Of a stretch of 64,000 bases of DNA, positions 26,563 to 35,309 are shown in pieces (positions within the stretch are counted from its first letter, which is position 1; each line of letters begins with the position of its first letter). The notes below the pieces were generated by a model that saw only the letters and a list, made by a program, of their open reading frames with translations, did not search any database and had not been told where the DNA came from. Made by a program: the position numbers and the translations under genes. This DNA comes from Nitratidesulfovibrio sp. (GTDB lineage: Bacteria > Desulfobacterota > Desulfovibrionia > Desulfovibrionales > Desulfovibrionaceae): contig NZ_JBDXXH010000004.1 of NCBI RefSeq assembly GCF_040373385.1, forward strand, positions 1 through 64,000, read 5' to 3'.

Positions 26563-27384
26563 TCAGCGGCGGCGCGAGCGCGCCCACAGGGCGATGCCCG
26601 CCAGCCCCACGATGTACCCAATGCCCCCCGCCACGTCGGCCATGCGCGGACCGCCGGACTGCATGGCCGCGAGCGAATGGCGCAACGGGGCCACCTGTTC
26701 GGCCACGGCCTCGGCCACGATGCGCCGCAGGGCGGCCTCGTCCGGTGCCGCGCCCTTGTAAGCCCCACCGGCTGCGGATGCCGGGGCGGCGGCCTGCGGG
26801 GCATCCTGCGCCGCAGGGGTGTCTGTGGCGGCCTGCGTGGGCGCGGGCGCTGCGGCAGGGGCGGTGGGAGATGCCGACGCAACCGTCCCCACCGGCGCGG
26901 CCAGGTATTCCTCGGCGGGCATGGTCCAGGTGTTGCGGTGACCTTCGCCAGCCTGCACCTCGATGATCAGGTCGCCCTTGGCCGCGCGCAGTTCCGGGGT
27001 GATGGGCAGGGTGCAGCGGCCTTTGGCGTCGGTGACGGCGGTGCCCATCACCGTGGCGCTGCCCGCCAGCGTGGCGGTAACCTTGGCGTCGCGGGCGGGG
27101 TTGCCGCTGCTGAAGGAACTTTCGCAGCGGATGGCGCCGCCTTCCACCCAGGCAAAGATGTTCACCCGGTGGGCCAGGGCCGGGCTTGCCTGCCCCAGCA
27201 GCACCGCACCCACGAGCAGGAGCGCGAGCAGTGCAGCCGTGCGTGCCGTTGCCCGGTGGGGCACGCCAAGGATGCGGGATACGGTGGGCGCGTCCGCCGT
27301 GACGGCGGGCGGCGTGGGGGCGGCGGTGAAAAAGATGCCGCGTAGCGGCGTGCGGGCGGGAATCCGGGTCTGTTCGCAATGCAT
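26563..27384 (-). CDS. NikL-like exported nickel/cobalt uptake accessory protein
   Basis: A 273-residue exported, C-terminally anchored protein. A long N-region leads to a hydrophobic segment ending ALA, with the mature protein likely starting HRVNIFAWVEG. An N-terminal His of this kind and the following carboxypeptidase-regulatory-like beta domain (RCESSFSSGNPARDAKVTAT) match NikL, the small partner of the NikMNQO energy-coupling-factor nickel transporter. An Ala/Pro-rich stalk and a C-terminal TM (VAGGIGYIVGLAGIALW) follow. The ATG at 27384 has a perfect AGGAGG. No transporter genes are adjacent, which is unusual for this family. Confidence 0.65.
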   Translation of the reverse strand: MHCEQTRIPARTPLRGIFFTAAPTPPAVTADAPTVSRILGVPHRATARTAALLALLLVGAVLLGQASPALAHRVNIFAWVEGGAIRCESSFSSGNPARDAKVTATLAGSATVMGTAVTDAKGRCTLPITPELRAAKGDLIIEVQAGEGHRNTWTMPAEEYLAAPVGTVASASPTAPAAAPAPTQAATDTPAAQDAPQAAAPASAAGGAYKGAAPDEAALRRIVAEAVAEQVAPLRHSLAAMQSGGPRMADVAGGIGYIVGLAGIALWARSRRR

Positions 27385-27574
27385 GGTGCCTCCTGCGTGT
27401 TGCCCCTTGGCATGCATCTTTTTTTGGCAAAATTCAAACGCCAAGTGTGCGATCTGTAGAATCGTGCCACGCGTTCCGTCCGCGCCGATCAGCATTGGGC
27501 GCCTTTTGCTTGCCTGCGCACGCCGTTGAGGCTATCTGCTTGGTGATATCACCTTCAGGAAGAAGGGCAGGCGG

Positions 27575-28126
27575 ATGAAGGACGAAAATCCGAACAGCAG
27601 TGACAGCGGGAACAGCGGGAACAGCGGGAAGGGCAACCCCTCCGGCTCGACAGGTGTTGCCCGCACGGCTGGTGACACCCCAGTGACGGCCCCGACCATG
27701 CCGGAACCCACCGTGCCGACCTCGACCATGCCGGTGCCGGACGCGCCGGATACGGGCGCACCGGATCATCCGGTTCTGGACCGGTCCGGCGCCATGCGGC
27801 GTCTGGAGCTGGATGCCGATAGCTACGGCCAGCTTCTGGCGTTGATGACCGTGGAGGTGGCCGGAATGCTGGATGCCTTGACCGAAGCCTGGCGCAACGG
27901 CGATGCGGTGACCATGCGTTTGCACGCCCACCGGCTGAAGAGCGAGGCCGCCAACGTGGGGGCCGAAGAGGTGCGTTTTGCCGCCAGCAGGCTGGAACGG
28001 CTGCTGCGGCAGCGGGATGCTGCGGATGGCGATGCCCCGTGTTCTTCCGCGCGGGACGATGCCTCGGCGGCGGTAAGCCATCTGCGTACGGCCCTGGCGC
28101 GCCTTGCCGCCGTGCTGGGCCAGTAG
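27575..28126 (+). CDS. Hpt (histidine phosphotransfer) domain protein
   Basis: A 183-residue phosphorelay protein. The C-terminal ~100 residues form an Hpt four-helix bundle, with the phospho-accepting His in MRLHAHRLKSEAANVGAEEVRFAASRLE. The first ~70 residues are a Ser/Asn/Gly/Pro low-complexity region (GNSGNSGKG). ATG at 27575. No kinase or response regulator is adjacent, so the partners are elsewhere. The 3' end of the gene has been duplicated in tandem just after the stop. Confidence 0.82.
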   Translation: MKDENPNSSDSGNSGNSGKGNPSGSTGVARTAGDTPVTAPTMPEPTVPTSTMPVPDAPDTGAPDHPVLDRSGAMRRLELDADSYGQLLALMTVEVAGMLDALTEAWRNGDAVTMRLHAHRLKSEAANVGAEEVRFAASRLERLLRQRDAADGDAPCSSARDDASAAVSHLRTALARLAAVLGQ

Positions 28127-28170
28127 CGCCTTGCCGCCGTGCTGGGCCGGTAGCGCCTTGCCGCCGTGCA
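28099..28170. repeat. 27-bp repeat duplicating the 3' end of the Hpt gene
   Basis: Unit GCGCCTTGCCGCCGTGCTGG + GCCAGTA occurs at 28099-28125 (last codons and stop of the gene), 28126-28152, and partially at 28153-28170. The extra copies lie outside the coding frame. Confidence 0.85.
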
Positions 28171-28535
28171 CCATGGCGCCAGCCGCCGCAGGGCGCAACC
28201 ATTCCCCTCTTCGGCGGCTTCCGTAACGGTTGGTCCGTCGCAGTACTGGTCTGCACATGCGGTCCGGGCACCCGGTCGGCCCTTCCATCCGCCTCGTCAA
28301 CTCGCCTCGCCAACGTGCTTCGCCCCTCCGCCTCGTCCATCCACATCGTCGATCATTCTGCGGCCAGCCCGCGCCACGGCCTGTTTTCTCTTTCATTCAC
28401 GGGCTTCCCCCGCAGCCGTGCGTTGTCCGTGTCGGGCAATCGACGTGCGGGCGGTCTAAAGCAAAACCACATCCGGCCGATGAGGTTTCCGACGGGGTGC
28501 GCCACTCCGCCGCGACCCTTTCGGAAGGTAGTCCC
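28171..28535. other. Spacer before the exported protein pair
   Basis: About 365 bases without a supportable gene; pyrimidine-rich around 28350-28420. The promoter of the downstream pair should be here but none is distinct. Confidence 0.35.
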
Positions 28536-29168
28536 ATGCTTCGCCGTTCTCGTGTACTCCGTGGCCTTGCCCGCGCCCTGCTGTTGGCCGTGGCTCTTGC
28601 CGTGTCCGTTCCCGCCGCCCCAGGCCTGTGCGGTCCGGCGGTCACGCCGCCGCCGCGCAACGTGCCCGACAAACCCTTTGCCGATACCCGTTCCGGACGT
28701 TCCATCAGCGAACCCGACGACTGGAGCCGCATGGCCACGGCCACGGCCCTGCGGGTGTACAAGGCCCTGGATGACCGCAGGGACCTCGTGGCCCTGCCCG
28801 TGCGCATCACCCCGCCCAACGCCCGGCCCTTCGCGCTGGCCTATCAGAACCTGCTGGCCACCGAACTGGTGTCGCGGGGGATGCAGGTTACGCTGGCGCC
28901 GGAGGATGATTCGGTGGAGCTGGACTTCGCGGTGCACGCGGTGCCCGTCGGGCCGCAGCGCTCCGTGACCGATGCCACCGCCAACCCCGACGCCAGGTGG
29001 GAAGTGGTGCTGACCACCACCATGTGGCACGGCAACCGCTACGTCATTCATACGGCGGACGGATTCGTGGTGCGCGGGGACGAGCTTGGCAAGTACGTGG
29101 ACCCCGACGCGCCCGGCCACACCGTGCGGCCCTTCCGGTCGCGCAGCGTGCCCATGGTCAACAGGTAG
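28536..29168 (+). CDS. Exported protein of unknown function, upstream of FlgO-like gene
   Basis: A 210-residue exported protein. The signal peptide (RRSRVLRGLARALLLAVALAVSVPAAPG) is clear, perhaps with a Cys at the cleavage region (GLCGP). The mature part (TATALRVYKALDDRRDLVALPVRITPPNARPFALAYQNLLATELVSRGMQVTL) has the alternation of FlgO-like domains, in which a small alpha-beta fold binds in the outer membrane or periplasm. It ends VPMVNR. ATG at 28536 with GGAAGG. The FlgO-like gene follows 77 nt downstream, so the two probably act together. Confidence 0.6.
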   Translation: MLRRSRVLRGLARALLLAVALAVSVPAAPGLCGPAVTPPPRNVPDKPFADTRSGRSISEPDDWSRMATATALRVYKALDDRRDLVALPVRITPPNARPFALAYQNLLATELVSRGMQVTLAPEDDSVELDFAVHAVPVGPQRSVTDATANPDARWEVVLTTTMWHGNRYVIHTADGFVVRGDELGKYVDPDAPGHTVRPFRSRSVPMVNR

Positions 29169-29245
29169 GGCACACCGAACAGCCGAAAGCACGGGCTGCG
29201 GATTTCCGCCGTGTTTTCGCAACCGCACAGACCGGGAGGCGACGC

Positions 29246-30292
29246 ATGTCCGCATCCAGCAAATATTCCAAGTTGTTTCAGGTTGCTCTGGCCACGGTGC
29301 TCGTGGCCGGATTGCTGGCCCTTACGCTGCACGCCGCCCCTGCGCGGGCCGACGCCGGTCCCGTGGGTGCCGCCGCGCGCCAGCCCGCCGCGCCCGACGG
29401 AGTGCTGGTCAACCCGCCGGAAGGCTCGGAACTGCTCAACGCCAACACCTACGCCGCCGATGCGCTGCACGCGGTGATGGCCTCGCGCGTGAGCACGGGC
29501 AGCCCCATCCTTGTGGCCACCCTGGCCGACGTGGACAATCTGGAGCGCAGCACGCCCTTTGGCCGGGTGACCATGCAGCAGGTGGCCTCGCGCCTGGGGC
29601 AGCATGGCTACCGCGTGCTCGAGGCGCGCATGGGCCGGGCGCTGACTTTCACCCCGCAAGGCGAATTTCTGCTCTCGCGCGACGCCACCAGGCTGATGCA
29701 ATCGGAATACGATGCCCAGGCGGCGCTGGTGGGTACCTATTCGCTGGCGGGCGGCACGGCCTATGTTTCGTTGCGGGTGGTGCGGCTGGACGATGCGGCG
29801 GTGATGGCCGCCTACGAGTACCACCTGCCCGTGCGCGGCGACACGCGCAGGATGATGGCCGGGCAGGGCGACCCGTGGAGCCAGTATGCCGGGCGGCGCC
29901 AGGCGTTTTCCGGCGCGGCGGTGGCCATGGCCCCGCAGGCGGCGGTTGCGGTGCCCGGCGCGACTGGCGCGTCGGCACAATCGGGTGGTCGTCCGGTTTA
30001 CCCCGCGCCGGTTGCCGTACCTTCATCGGCTTCGGGGGCGTCCACGGACCCGGCGGCCATGCCGCTGCTCAAGGATTTCCCGCCCATCGGGTCCAAGTCT
30101 TCGGCCACTGCGGGCAAGCCCGTTGCCAAAAAGGCGGCCCCGGCCCAAAAGCAGGCGGTCAAGAAACCTGCCGCGCAGAAGCAAGCCGCCAAGGCCCCGG
30201 CCAGGAAGGCCGATGGCAAGTCCGCCGCGAAACCGGCCGCCAAGGCCGCGCCCAAGCCCTCGGCCAAGGCAGGCACCAAGCCGGACGCATAG
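29246..30292 (+). CDS. FlgO-like outer-membrane/periplasmic protein with Lys-Ala tail
   Basis: A 348-residue exported protein. Signal peptide (KLFQVALATVLVAGLLALTLHAAPARA), then a FlgO-type domain (about 55-200): NTYAADALHAVMASRV, SPILVATLADVDNLERSTPFGRVTMQQVASRLGQHGYRVLEARM, and ALVGTYSLAGGTAYVSLRVVRLDDAAVMAAYEYHLP. FlgO in Vibrio supports the flagellar H-ring or motility. The last ~90 residues are a Lys/Ala/Pro-rich tail (AAPAQKQAVKKPAAQKQAAKAP) that resembles histone-H1-like tails and may bind nucleic acid, peptidoglycan or polyanions. ATG at 29246 with GGGAGG. Ends at a terminator. Confidence 0.72.
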   Translation: MSASSKYSKLFQVALATVLVAGLLALTLHAAPARADAGPVGAAARQPAAPDGVLVNPPEGSELLNANTYAADALHAVMASRVSTGSPILVATLADVDNLERSTPFGRVTMQQVASRLGQHGYRVLEARMGRALTFTPQGEFLLSRDATRLMQSEYDAQAALVGTYSLAGGTAYVSLRVVRLDDAAVMAAYEYHLPVRGDTRRMMAGQGDPWSQYAGRRQAFSGAAVAMAPQAAVAVPGATGASAQSGGRPVYPAPVAVPSSASGASTDPAAMPLLKDFPPIGSKSSATAGKPVAKKAAPAQKQAVKKPAAQKQAAKAPARKADGKSAAKPAAKAAPKPSAKAGTKPDA

Positions 30293-30407
30293 GCGGTCCC
30301 GCCATTGTCCGCCGTCCTGCGGGCGCGCTCCGTTGGGGGCAGTATCCTTGCAGGCAGGTGCGATGGGTGAGGCGGGGATGTTCGACGGTACGCCCGGAAT
30401 GCTCGCA

Positions 30408-30448
30408 AAGGCCCGGCGCGCACCCTGCATGGGGTGCAGCCGGGCCTT
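30408..30448 (+). terminator. Terminator after the FlgO-like gene
   Basis: Outer stem AAAGGCCCGGC/GCCGGGCCTTT encloses an inner stem GCACCC/GGGTGC. Strong two-tier hairpin ending in TTTC. Confidence 0.75.
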
Positions 30449-30615
30449 TCGCATGGTGCGTTGCCTGTCCCCATGGGGCCGGACGGCGTGAAGGCGTGCG
30501 GCAGAAGGGCGTGGCAACACTGGCGGGGATGGGCCGCCGCGTCGATTTCACTTGAATTCCAAGCCCGAAGGGCCTATGTCTGCGGTGCCGGAGACGGACC
30601 TTGCCTGTCCGCCCG

Positions 30616-30706
30616 GTCTGGTCCTGCCTGGTCCTGCCTGGTCCTGCCTGGTCTTGCCTGGTCTTGCCTGGTCCTGCTTGGCTTGGTCTGGCTTGGTCTG
30701 GCTTGG
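30616..30706. repeat. 10-bp tandem array
   Basis: Nine in-phase copies of a 10-bp word (GTCCTGCCTG, drifting to GTCTTGCCTG and GCTTGGTCTG). It lies about 160 nt upstream of rpmH. One strand is pyrimidine-rich. No function is evident. Confidence 0.85.
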
Positions 30707-30807
30707 CCCTGCCCGATTGGGCTCACCCCTGTCTGTCCGGCTCGCCGTGCACGATAGGCCACCCTTTGGCCGCATGCGGCACCGTGCCCGCCAGTGTCAG
30801 CCCGCGC

Positions 30808-30836
30808 TTGACGCGGGCCTGCATACCGGGTAAACA
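30808..30836 (+). promoter_or_regulatory. Promoter of the rpmH operon
   Basis: TTGACG and TAAACA separated by exactly 17 nt, ending 32 nt before the rpmH ATG. A good sigma-70 match for a ribosomal protein gene. Confidence 0.65.
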
Positions 30837-30868
30837 GGTCCGTTCATATTTTTTGAAGGAGAAATTCC

Positions 30869-31006
30869 ATGTCGAAGAGAACCTACCAGCCCAGCAAGAT
30901 CCGCCGCAAGCGTACCTGCGGCTTCCGCGTCCGCATGAGCACCGTCAACGGCCGCGCCGTCATTCGTCGTCGTCGTGCCAAGGGGCGCAAGAGATTAGCT
31001 CTCTAG
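30869..31006 (+). CDS. rpmH: Ribosomal protein L34
   Basis: A 45-residue, very basic large-subunit protein: [19 protein letters not shown] and then [13 protein letters not shown] at the end, the family pattern. ATG at 30869 is preceded by GAAGGAG. First gene of the rpmH-rnpA-yidD-yidC-jag-mnmE block. It overlaps the probable rnpA start by 13 nt. Confidence 0.97.
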   Translation: MSKRTYQPSKIRRKRTCGFRVRMSTVNGRAVIRRRRAKGRKRLAL

Positions 31007-31536
31007 TCTTTCCCCGGCACAATCGGCTTGTCCGCAGGCCCGACTACACGACCTGCTACGACAAGGGACGCCGTCTTTTTACCAAGCATTTCGTCCTGTT
31101 CGTCCTATTCGACCTGGAACGCACGGCCAGCCCGGAAGGGTGGCGCCTGGGGCTGGCCGTTACCAGGAAGACGGGGTCGGCTGTGCGGCGTAACCGCGTC
31201 AAGCGGGTGCTGCGCGAGTTTTTCCGGCTCCACCGCGCCTTGATGCCCGATGGCGTGGACGTCATCGTGGTGCCCAAGCGCCACCTCAAGCCCGAGCGGG
31301 TCACACTCGCCCTCGTCACCCAGGAACTCCTGCCCCTGCTGCCGGAACTTCGCGCCCACCACGGCGCGGACGACCGCACCGGCGCCCACAGGCCGGAGGC
31401 AGCCGTGGCGGTTGGTTCCGGACCGGTGCCTTCCGGACCCGAAGCGGCAGCGCCGCGCTCGGCCCCATCAGGCACCGCCCCCACCGACGAGGTCCGGCCA
31501 GACACGGCCCGCGAGGCGGAAACCGGAGCGCAATGA
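30994..31536 (+). CDS. rnpA: Ribonuclease P protein component, non-canonical start
   Basis: Protein subunit of RNase P, which trims tRNA 5' ends. The family begins at [25 protein letters not shown]; the RNR-type signature follows as [27 protein letters not shown]. No in-frame ATG, GTG or TTG lies anywhere near this point. The best candidate is ATT at 30994, with AGGGG 10 nt upstream, inside the end of rpmH. The protein would be 180 residues: a normal ~115-residue domain plus an Ala/Pro-rich tail ([17 protein letters not shown] and on). The stop overlaps the yidD start (ATGA). Confidence 0.85.
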   Translation: MSSLVFPRHNRLVRRPDYTTCYDKGRRLFTKHFVLFVLFDLERTASPEGWRLGLAVTRKTGSAVRRNRVKRVLREFFRLHRALMPDGVDVIVVPKRHLKPERVTLALVTQELLPLLPELRAHHGADDRTGAHRPEAAVAVGSGPVPSGPEAAAPRSAPSGTAPTDEVRPDTAREAETGAQ

Positions 31537-31850
31537 GCACCTTACCGCGCGAACTGGTCGTGTGGCCCATCCGCTGCTACCAGCGCTTCATCTCGCCTTG
31601 CCTTCCGCCCGCCTGCCGGTACGTGCCGACCTGTTCCGCCTACGCCGCAGAGGCCGTGCTGACGCACGGCGTCGTGCGCGGCCTGCTGCTGGCCTGCCGG
31701 CGGTTGCTGCGCTGCCACCCGTGGTGCGCAGGCGGGTATGATCCCGTGCCCCCGCCCCGGCATTCCGGATGCGCCGCCCCCGGCGCTTCCGCCACCGCAA
31801 CAGCCAGACACGCAACAGCACAGGAGCTGTCGATCTCCCATGGAAAGTAA
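31533..31850 (+). CDS. yidD: Membrane protein insertion efficiency factor YidD
   Basis: A 105-residue small membrane-associated protein that helps YidC/Sec insertion. The conserved [35 protein letters not shown] and [12 protein letters not shown] are complete; the cysteines are the family's. ATG overlaps the rnpA stop. The C-terminal ~30 residues ([20 protein letters not shown]) are an additional tail overlapping the yidC start by 11 nt. Confidence 0.95.
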   Translation: MSTLPRELVVWPIRCYQRFISPCLPPACRYVPTCSAYAAEAVLTHGVVRGLLLACRRLLRCHPWCAGGYDPVPPPRHSGCAAPGASATATARHATAQELSISHGK

Positions 31851-33450
31851 GCGCGCCATCATCGCCATCGCCTTGAGCTTCGTGGTCCTCGTGGGCTGGA
31901 GCTACCTTGCCGATCACATGGGTTGGAACGGTCAGCCCGCTCCCCAGACCCAACAGGAACAGGCCGCCCCCCAGGCTGCCTCCCAGTCGGCCGAGCAGGC
32001 CACCGCGCCCGCTCCCCGCCCCGAAACCCCCGTCTTCCTGCCCTCCGCCGGGCGCGAGGTGACGGTAACCACGCCGCTGTACAAGGCCGTGCTGCATTCC
32101 GGCGGCGGCGTGTTGAAGCATTTCAGCCTGACGCGCTACCGGACGGCCATCACTGCCGGCGCCCCGGCCGTGGACCTGGTGGACACCGCCGCCACGGTCA
32201 TGTCGCCCCTGGGCCTGCTGATCAACGGCCAGCCTTCGTGGAGCACCGGTCAGTGGTCCTTCGACGGCGGCGACCTGGCGCTGGCCGCCGGGCAGTCCGG
32301 CGTGCTGACCTTCACCGGAGAGGTGGACGGCGTGCGCGTGGTGCGCGAGCTGACCTTCAGCGCCGACACCTACCTTATTTCCGAAAAGGTGCGCCTGGCC
32401 CCCCTGGCCGATGCGCGCACCGTGCGCCTGGGCTTTACCGTGGGCACGGGCAACCTGTCGCCCAACGGCGGCCAGTACGATCATACCCGCGTGGCCTGGC
32501 TGCACGAGGGTTCGTTCAGCGAAAAGACCAGCGCCTCCGACCTCGAGAAGGGCGTGCTGGAAACCGGCACCCTGAGCTGGGGCGCGGTGATGAGCAACTA
32601 CTTCCTGGTGGCGGCGGCCCCGGCCGACACCACCGGCGTGACCCTGAAGGGCAAGCTGCAGGAAGGCGTGTACCGCGTGGCCATGGAACGCGGCGACGTG
32701 TCCATTCCCGCGGGCGGCGAAACCACCGCCGCGTGCAGCTACTGGATCGGCCCCAAGGAACGCGGCCTGCTGAAGGAAGCGCCCAATCAGCTGTCCGAGG
32801 CCATCAACCTCGGCTGGTTCAGCATCATCGCCCGTCCGCTGGTGGACATGCTGGAGTTCTTCCACAAGTACGTGGGCAACTACGGCGTGGCCATCATTCT
32901 GCTGACCGTGCTCATCAAGCTGGTGTTCTGGCCGCTTTCGCACAAGAGCTACAAGTCCATGGAGCAGATGAAGAAGCTTCAGCCCATGCTCCAGAAGCTG
33001 CGTGAAAAGCACGGCGACGACCGCGAGAAGATGAACGAAGAGATGATGCGCCTGTACAAGACCTACAAGGTCAACCCGGCGGGCGGCTGCCTGCCCATGC
33101 TGGTGCAGATTCCCGTCTTCTTCGGCCTGTACCAGGCACTGCTGAACGCCATAGAACTGCGCCACGCCTCGTTCATCACGCATCTGCCGTTCACCGACAT
33201 GGTCTGGCTGGCCGACCTTTCGGCCAAGGACCCCTACTACATCACCCCCATCGTCATGGGCGCCACCATGCTGTTGCAGCAGAAGCTGACGCCCGCCCCC
33301 GGCGATCCGACCCAGGCCAAGATCATGATGTTCATGCCCGTGGTGTTCACCTTCATGTTCCTGAGCTTCCCGTCGGGCCTCGTGGTGTACTGGCTGTGCA
33401 ACAACGTGCTGTCCATCGCGCAGCAGTGGTGGATGCTCCGCAAGGCATAG
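31840..33450 (+). CDS. yidC: Membrane protein insertase YidC
   Basis: A 536-residue insertase of Gram-negative type: N-terminal TM ([19 protein letters not shown]), a Gln/Ala-rich linker, a large periplasmic P1 beta-sandwich (about 60-330), then five C-terminal TM segments. The positively charged helical hairpin [29 protein letters not shown] and [20 protein letters not shown] match well. It inserts membrane proteins alone or with SecYEG. ATG at 31840. Confidence 0.97.
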   Translation: MESKRAIIAIALSFVVLVGWSYLADHMGWNGQPAPQTQQEQAAPQAASQSAEQATAPAPRPETPVFLPSAGREVTVTTPLYKAVLHSGGGVLKHFSLTRYRTAITAGAPAVDLVDTAATVMSPLGLLINGQPSWSTGQWSFDGGDLALAAGQSGVLTFTGEVDGVRVVRELTFSADTYLISEKVRLAPLADARTVRLGFTVGTGNLSPNGGQYDHTRVAWLHEGSFSEKTSASDLEKGVLETGTLSWGAVMSNYFLVAAAPADTTGVTLKGKLQEGVYRVAMERGDVSIPAGGETTAACSYWIGPKERGLLKEAPNQLSEAINLGWFSIIARPLVDMLEFFHKYVGNYGVAIILLTVLIKLVFWPLSHKSYKSMEQMKKLQPMLQKLREKHGDDREKMNEEMMRLYKTYKVNPAGGCLPMLVQIPVFFGLYQALLNAIELRHASFITHLPFTDMVWLADLSAKDPYYITPIVMGATMLLQQKLTPAPGDPTQAKIMMFMPVVFTFMFLSFPSGLVVYWLCNNVLSIAQQWWMLRKA

Positions 33451-33609
33451 GAAGTCCCTTTCGCCCCCCTCCGTCCGCCCTGCGCGGGCGGAGGGGCGGC
33501 CATGCGCCGGTCGCGCGTCCGCATGACGGGCACATGACCGCGCGGCGGGCCAGCCGCCCGCAAGGCACCTTCCGCTCCGCCCCCCTCCCTCCCACTTCGA
33601 GGTGACAGC

Positions 33610-35091
33610 ATGGATGGATACAAGGAGTTTCAGGGGAAAAGCCTCGACGATGCCATTCGCGAGGCCTGCTCCTACTTCGACGCCCCTCGCGAGAAGCTCG
33701 AGATAGACATTGTCCAGGATGCCAAGTCCGGTATCTTCGGCATCGTGGGTGCCCGCAAGGCCATGATCCGCGCGCGCCGTGCCCAGATCGGGCAGATAGG
33801 CCGCCTGGCCCCGTCTGGTCAGCCTGGCCAGTCTGGACAGTCTGGCCAGTCGGCTGCTTCCGCCCCAGATTCCAACGGCACCAACGACGCATCCTCTCCC
33901 GCGCAGCCCCGTGACGCGCGAGCCATCGTGGCAACGCCGGAGACGGAAGCCGCCGAGGCCCGTGCCGGTCGCGCTTCCCGCCCCCGCGAAGATCGCCCCC
34001 CCCACCCGCGTGACGACAGGCCCCGCCGTGAACGCGGCGAAGCCGCTCCGGCCATGGCCGATCCCGCCGCCGGGGCCGATGCCCGAACCGACGCCGAACC
34101 CGGTGACGAGGACGACGAGCGCAGGCCGGATGGCGAGCGCAATGGTCGTCGTCGCCGCCGTGGTGGACGTGGCCGCCGCGAACGTGACGGTGAGACCCGT
34201 GGCGACAACGGCGATCAGCCAAGCCAGCCTCGCGATGCCAACGGCGAGGCCGCTGATGGTGCTGCGTCCGAAGATTCCCGTCCCGACGGCAGACCCGCCC
34301 GCGCACCCCGTGCGCCGCAGGCACCGCGTGGAGAGCGTCCCGCGCGCCAGCCGCAGGATGGCGACGCCAACGGACAACCGGGTCAGCAGGACCGACGCGG
34401 CGGCCCTCGCCGCAACGGCGAACGAGCGGAACGTCCAGAGCGGGCCGAGCGGATCGACAGACCGGGCAGACCCGACAGACTCGACAGACCGGGCAGGCCG
34501 GAGAGGCCGGGCCGGCCCGCAAGGCCCGAACAACTCGCCGGTGATGCCGCCCTGGGCCTCGACATGCTGGACGACGCCGACGAGCACGGCGGCGACGGCC
34601 TGCCGGAAATTCCGCTGGAACAGCTGGACCGGGAGCAGGTGACCCAGGTGGCCGTGGAGGTCATGGAACGCCTGGTTACCCCGGTCATCGGCGAGGCGGG
34701 CTTCACCGTGGAACTGGCCGAAGGCCGCGTCAACGTTTCCGTGGATTGCGGCGAGAATTCCGGGCTGCTCATCGGCCGCGAAGGGCAGACCCTGTCGGCG
34801 TTGCAGTACTTGGCCTCGCGCATCGTCTCGCGCCGCCTTGGCGCCTCGGTGCGGGTGCAGCTGGATTCCGGCGACTACCGCGAACGCCAGGACGACAAGC
34901 TGCGCGACATCGCCCTGCACCTGGCCGAAAAGGTGCGCGCCACCGGCAAGCCGCAGTCCACCCGTCCGCTCAGCTCGTACCACCGCCGGGTGGTGCACGT
35001 GACGTTGCAGGACGACGAAGAGGTGGTCACCCGCAGCAAGGGCGACGGCCCGCTGAAGCGGGTGATCATCATGCGCAAGAAAAAAGGGTAG
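33610..35091 (+). CDS. jag: RNA-binding protein Jag/KhpB with a very long linker
   Basis: A 493-residue Jag protein. N-terminal Jag-N domain (MDGYKEFQGKSLDDAIREACSYFDAP to IFGIVGARKAMIRARR), then about 280 residues of Arg/Asp/Gly/Pro-rich disordered linker. The KH domain (GFTVELAEGRVNVSVDCGENSGLLIGREGQTLSALQYLASRIV) and the R3H domain (RPLSSYHRRVVHVTLQDDEEVVTRS) follow. Usual Jag proteins are 200-300 residues. The linker contains short repeated words (SGQPGQSGQSGQ; DRPGRPDRLDRPGRPERPGRP). It probably binds RNA; in Gram-positives it controls cell elongation. Its stop codon abuts hairpin B2. Confidence 0.92.
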   Translation: MDGYKEFQGKSLDDAIREACSYFDAPREKLEIDIVQDAKSGIFGIVGARKAMIRARRAQIGQIGRLAPSGQPGQSGQSGQSAASAPDSNGTNDASSPAQPRDARAIVATPETEAAEARAGRASRPREDRPPHPRDDRPRRERGEAAPAMADPAAGADARTDAEPGDEDDERRPDGERNGRRRRRGGRGRRERDGETRGDNGDQPSQPRDANGEAADGAASEDSRPDGRPARAPRAPQAPRGERPARQPQDGDANGQPGQQDRRGGPRRNGERAERPERAERIDRPGRPDRLDRPGRPERPGRPARPEQLAGDAALGLDMLDDADEHGGDGLPEIPLEQLDREQVTQVAVEVMERLVTPVIGEAGFTVELAEGRVNVSVDCGENSGLLIGREGQTLSALQYLASRIVSRRLGASVRVQLDSGDYRERQDDKLRDIALHLAEKVRATGKPQSTRPLSSYHRRVVHVTLQDDEEVVTRSKGDGPLKRVIIMRKKKG

Positions 35092-35309
35092 GGGCTGTCC
35101 CCAAATTGTCCTTTCGCCCGTTGGCTTCCGACCCGAAGGGCGCGAAGCGTGGCCGTTAGGCGAGCGCGTAGCGTGAGTCTTACGGGCATCGTGCGCAACG
35201 AGGTCAAACTTCACCTGCCATATAGGTCGAATACGATAAGAGTATACTCCCTCATGGCGGGCTTGTTTTCCTTGCCAACGGACGAAAAACCTAATTTGGA
35301 AACAGCCCC
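35091..35309 (+). repeat. Long hairpin of family B, copy 2, with repeat A inserted
   Basis: Outer arms GGGGCTGTCCCCAAATT... (35091-35125) and ...CCTAATTTGGAAACAGCCCC (to 35309) pair over about 34 bp. The inner arm CCTGCCAT/ATGGCGGG closes on the core at 35225-35251. Repeat A (minus orientation, 35153-35189) is in the left arm. It begins at the jag stop codon; about 200 nt separate it from mnmE. Confidence 0.78.
35153..35189 (-). repeat. Palindromic repeat A, copy 2
   Basis: Reverse-strand copy of the 9461-9498 repeat (CCGTTAGGCGAGCGCG...GAGTCTTACGGG on plus), about 80% similar. It sits within the left arm of hairpin B2. Confidence 0.65.

Larger units (their letters stand above)
30293..30807. 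other. Spacer before rpmH
   Basis: About 515 bases that hold a terminator and a 10-bp tandem array but no gene. Open frames across the array are artefacts of the repeat and read the same low-complexity Leu/Pro/Trp/Ser or its mirror on both strands. Confidence 0.5.

Noticed and set aside
30549..30834. Open frames in both strands over the 10-bp array (Leu-Pro-Gly-Leu-Ala-Trp and Arg-Gln-Asp-Gln-Ala type proteins)
   Set aside because: All are products of one 10-bp repeat read in several frames; no start signals, no conserved partner.
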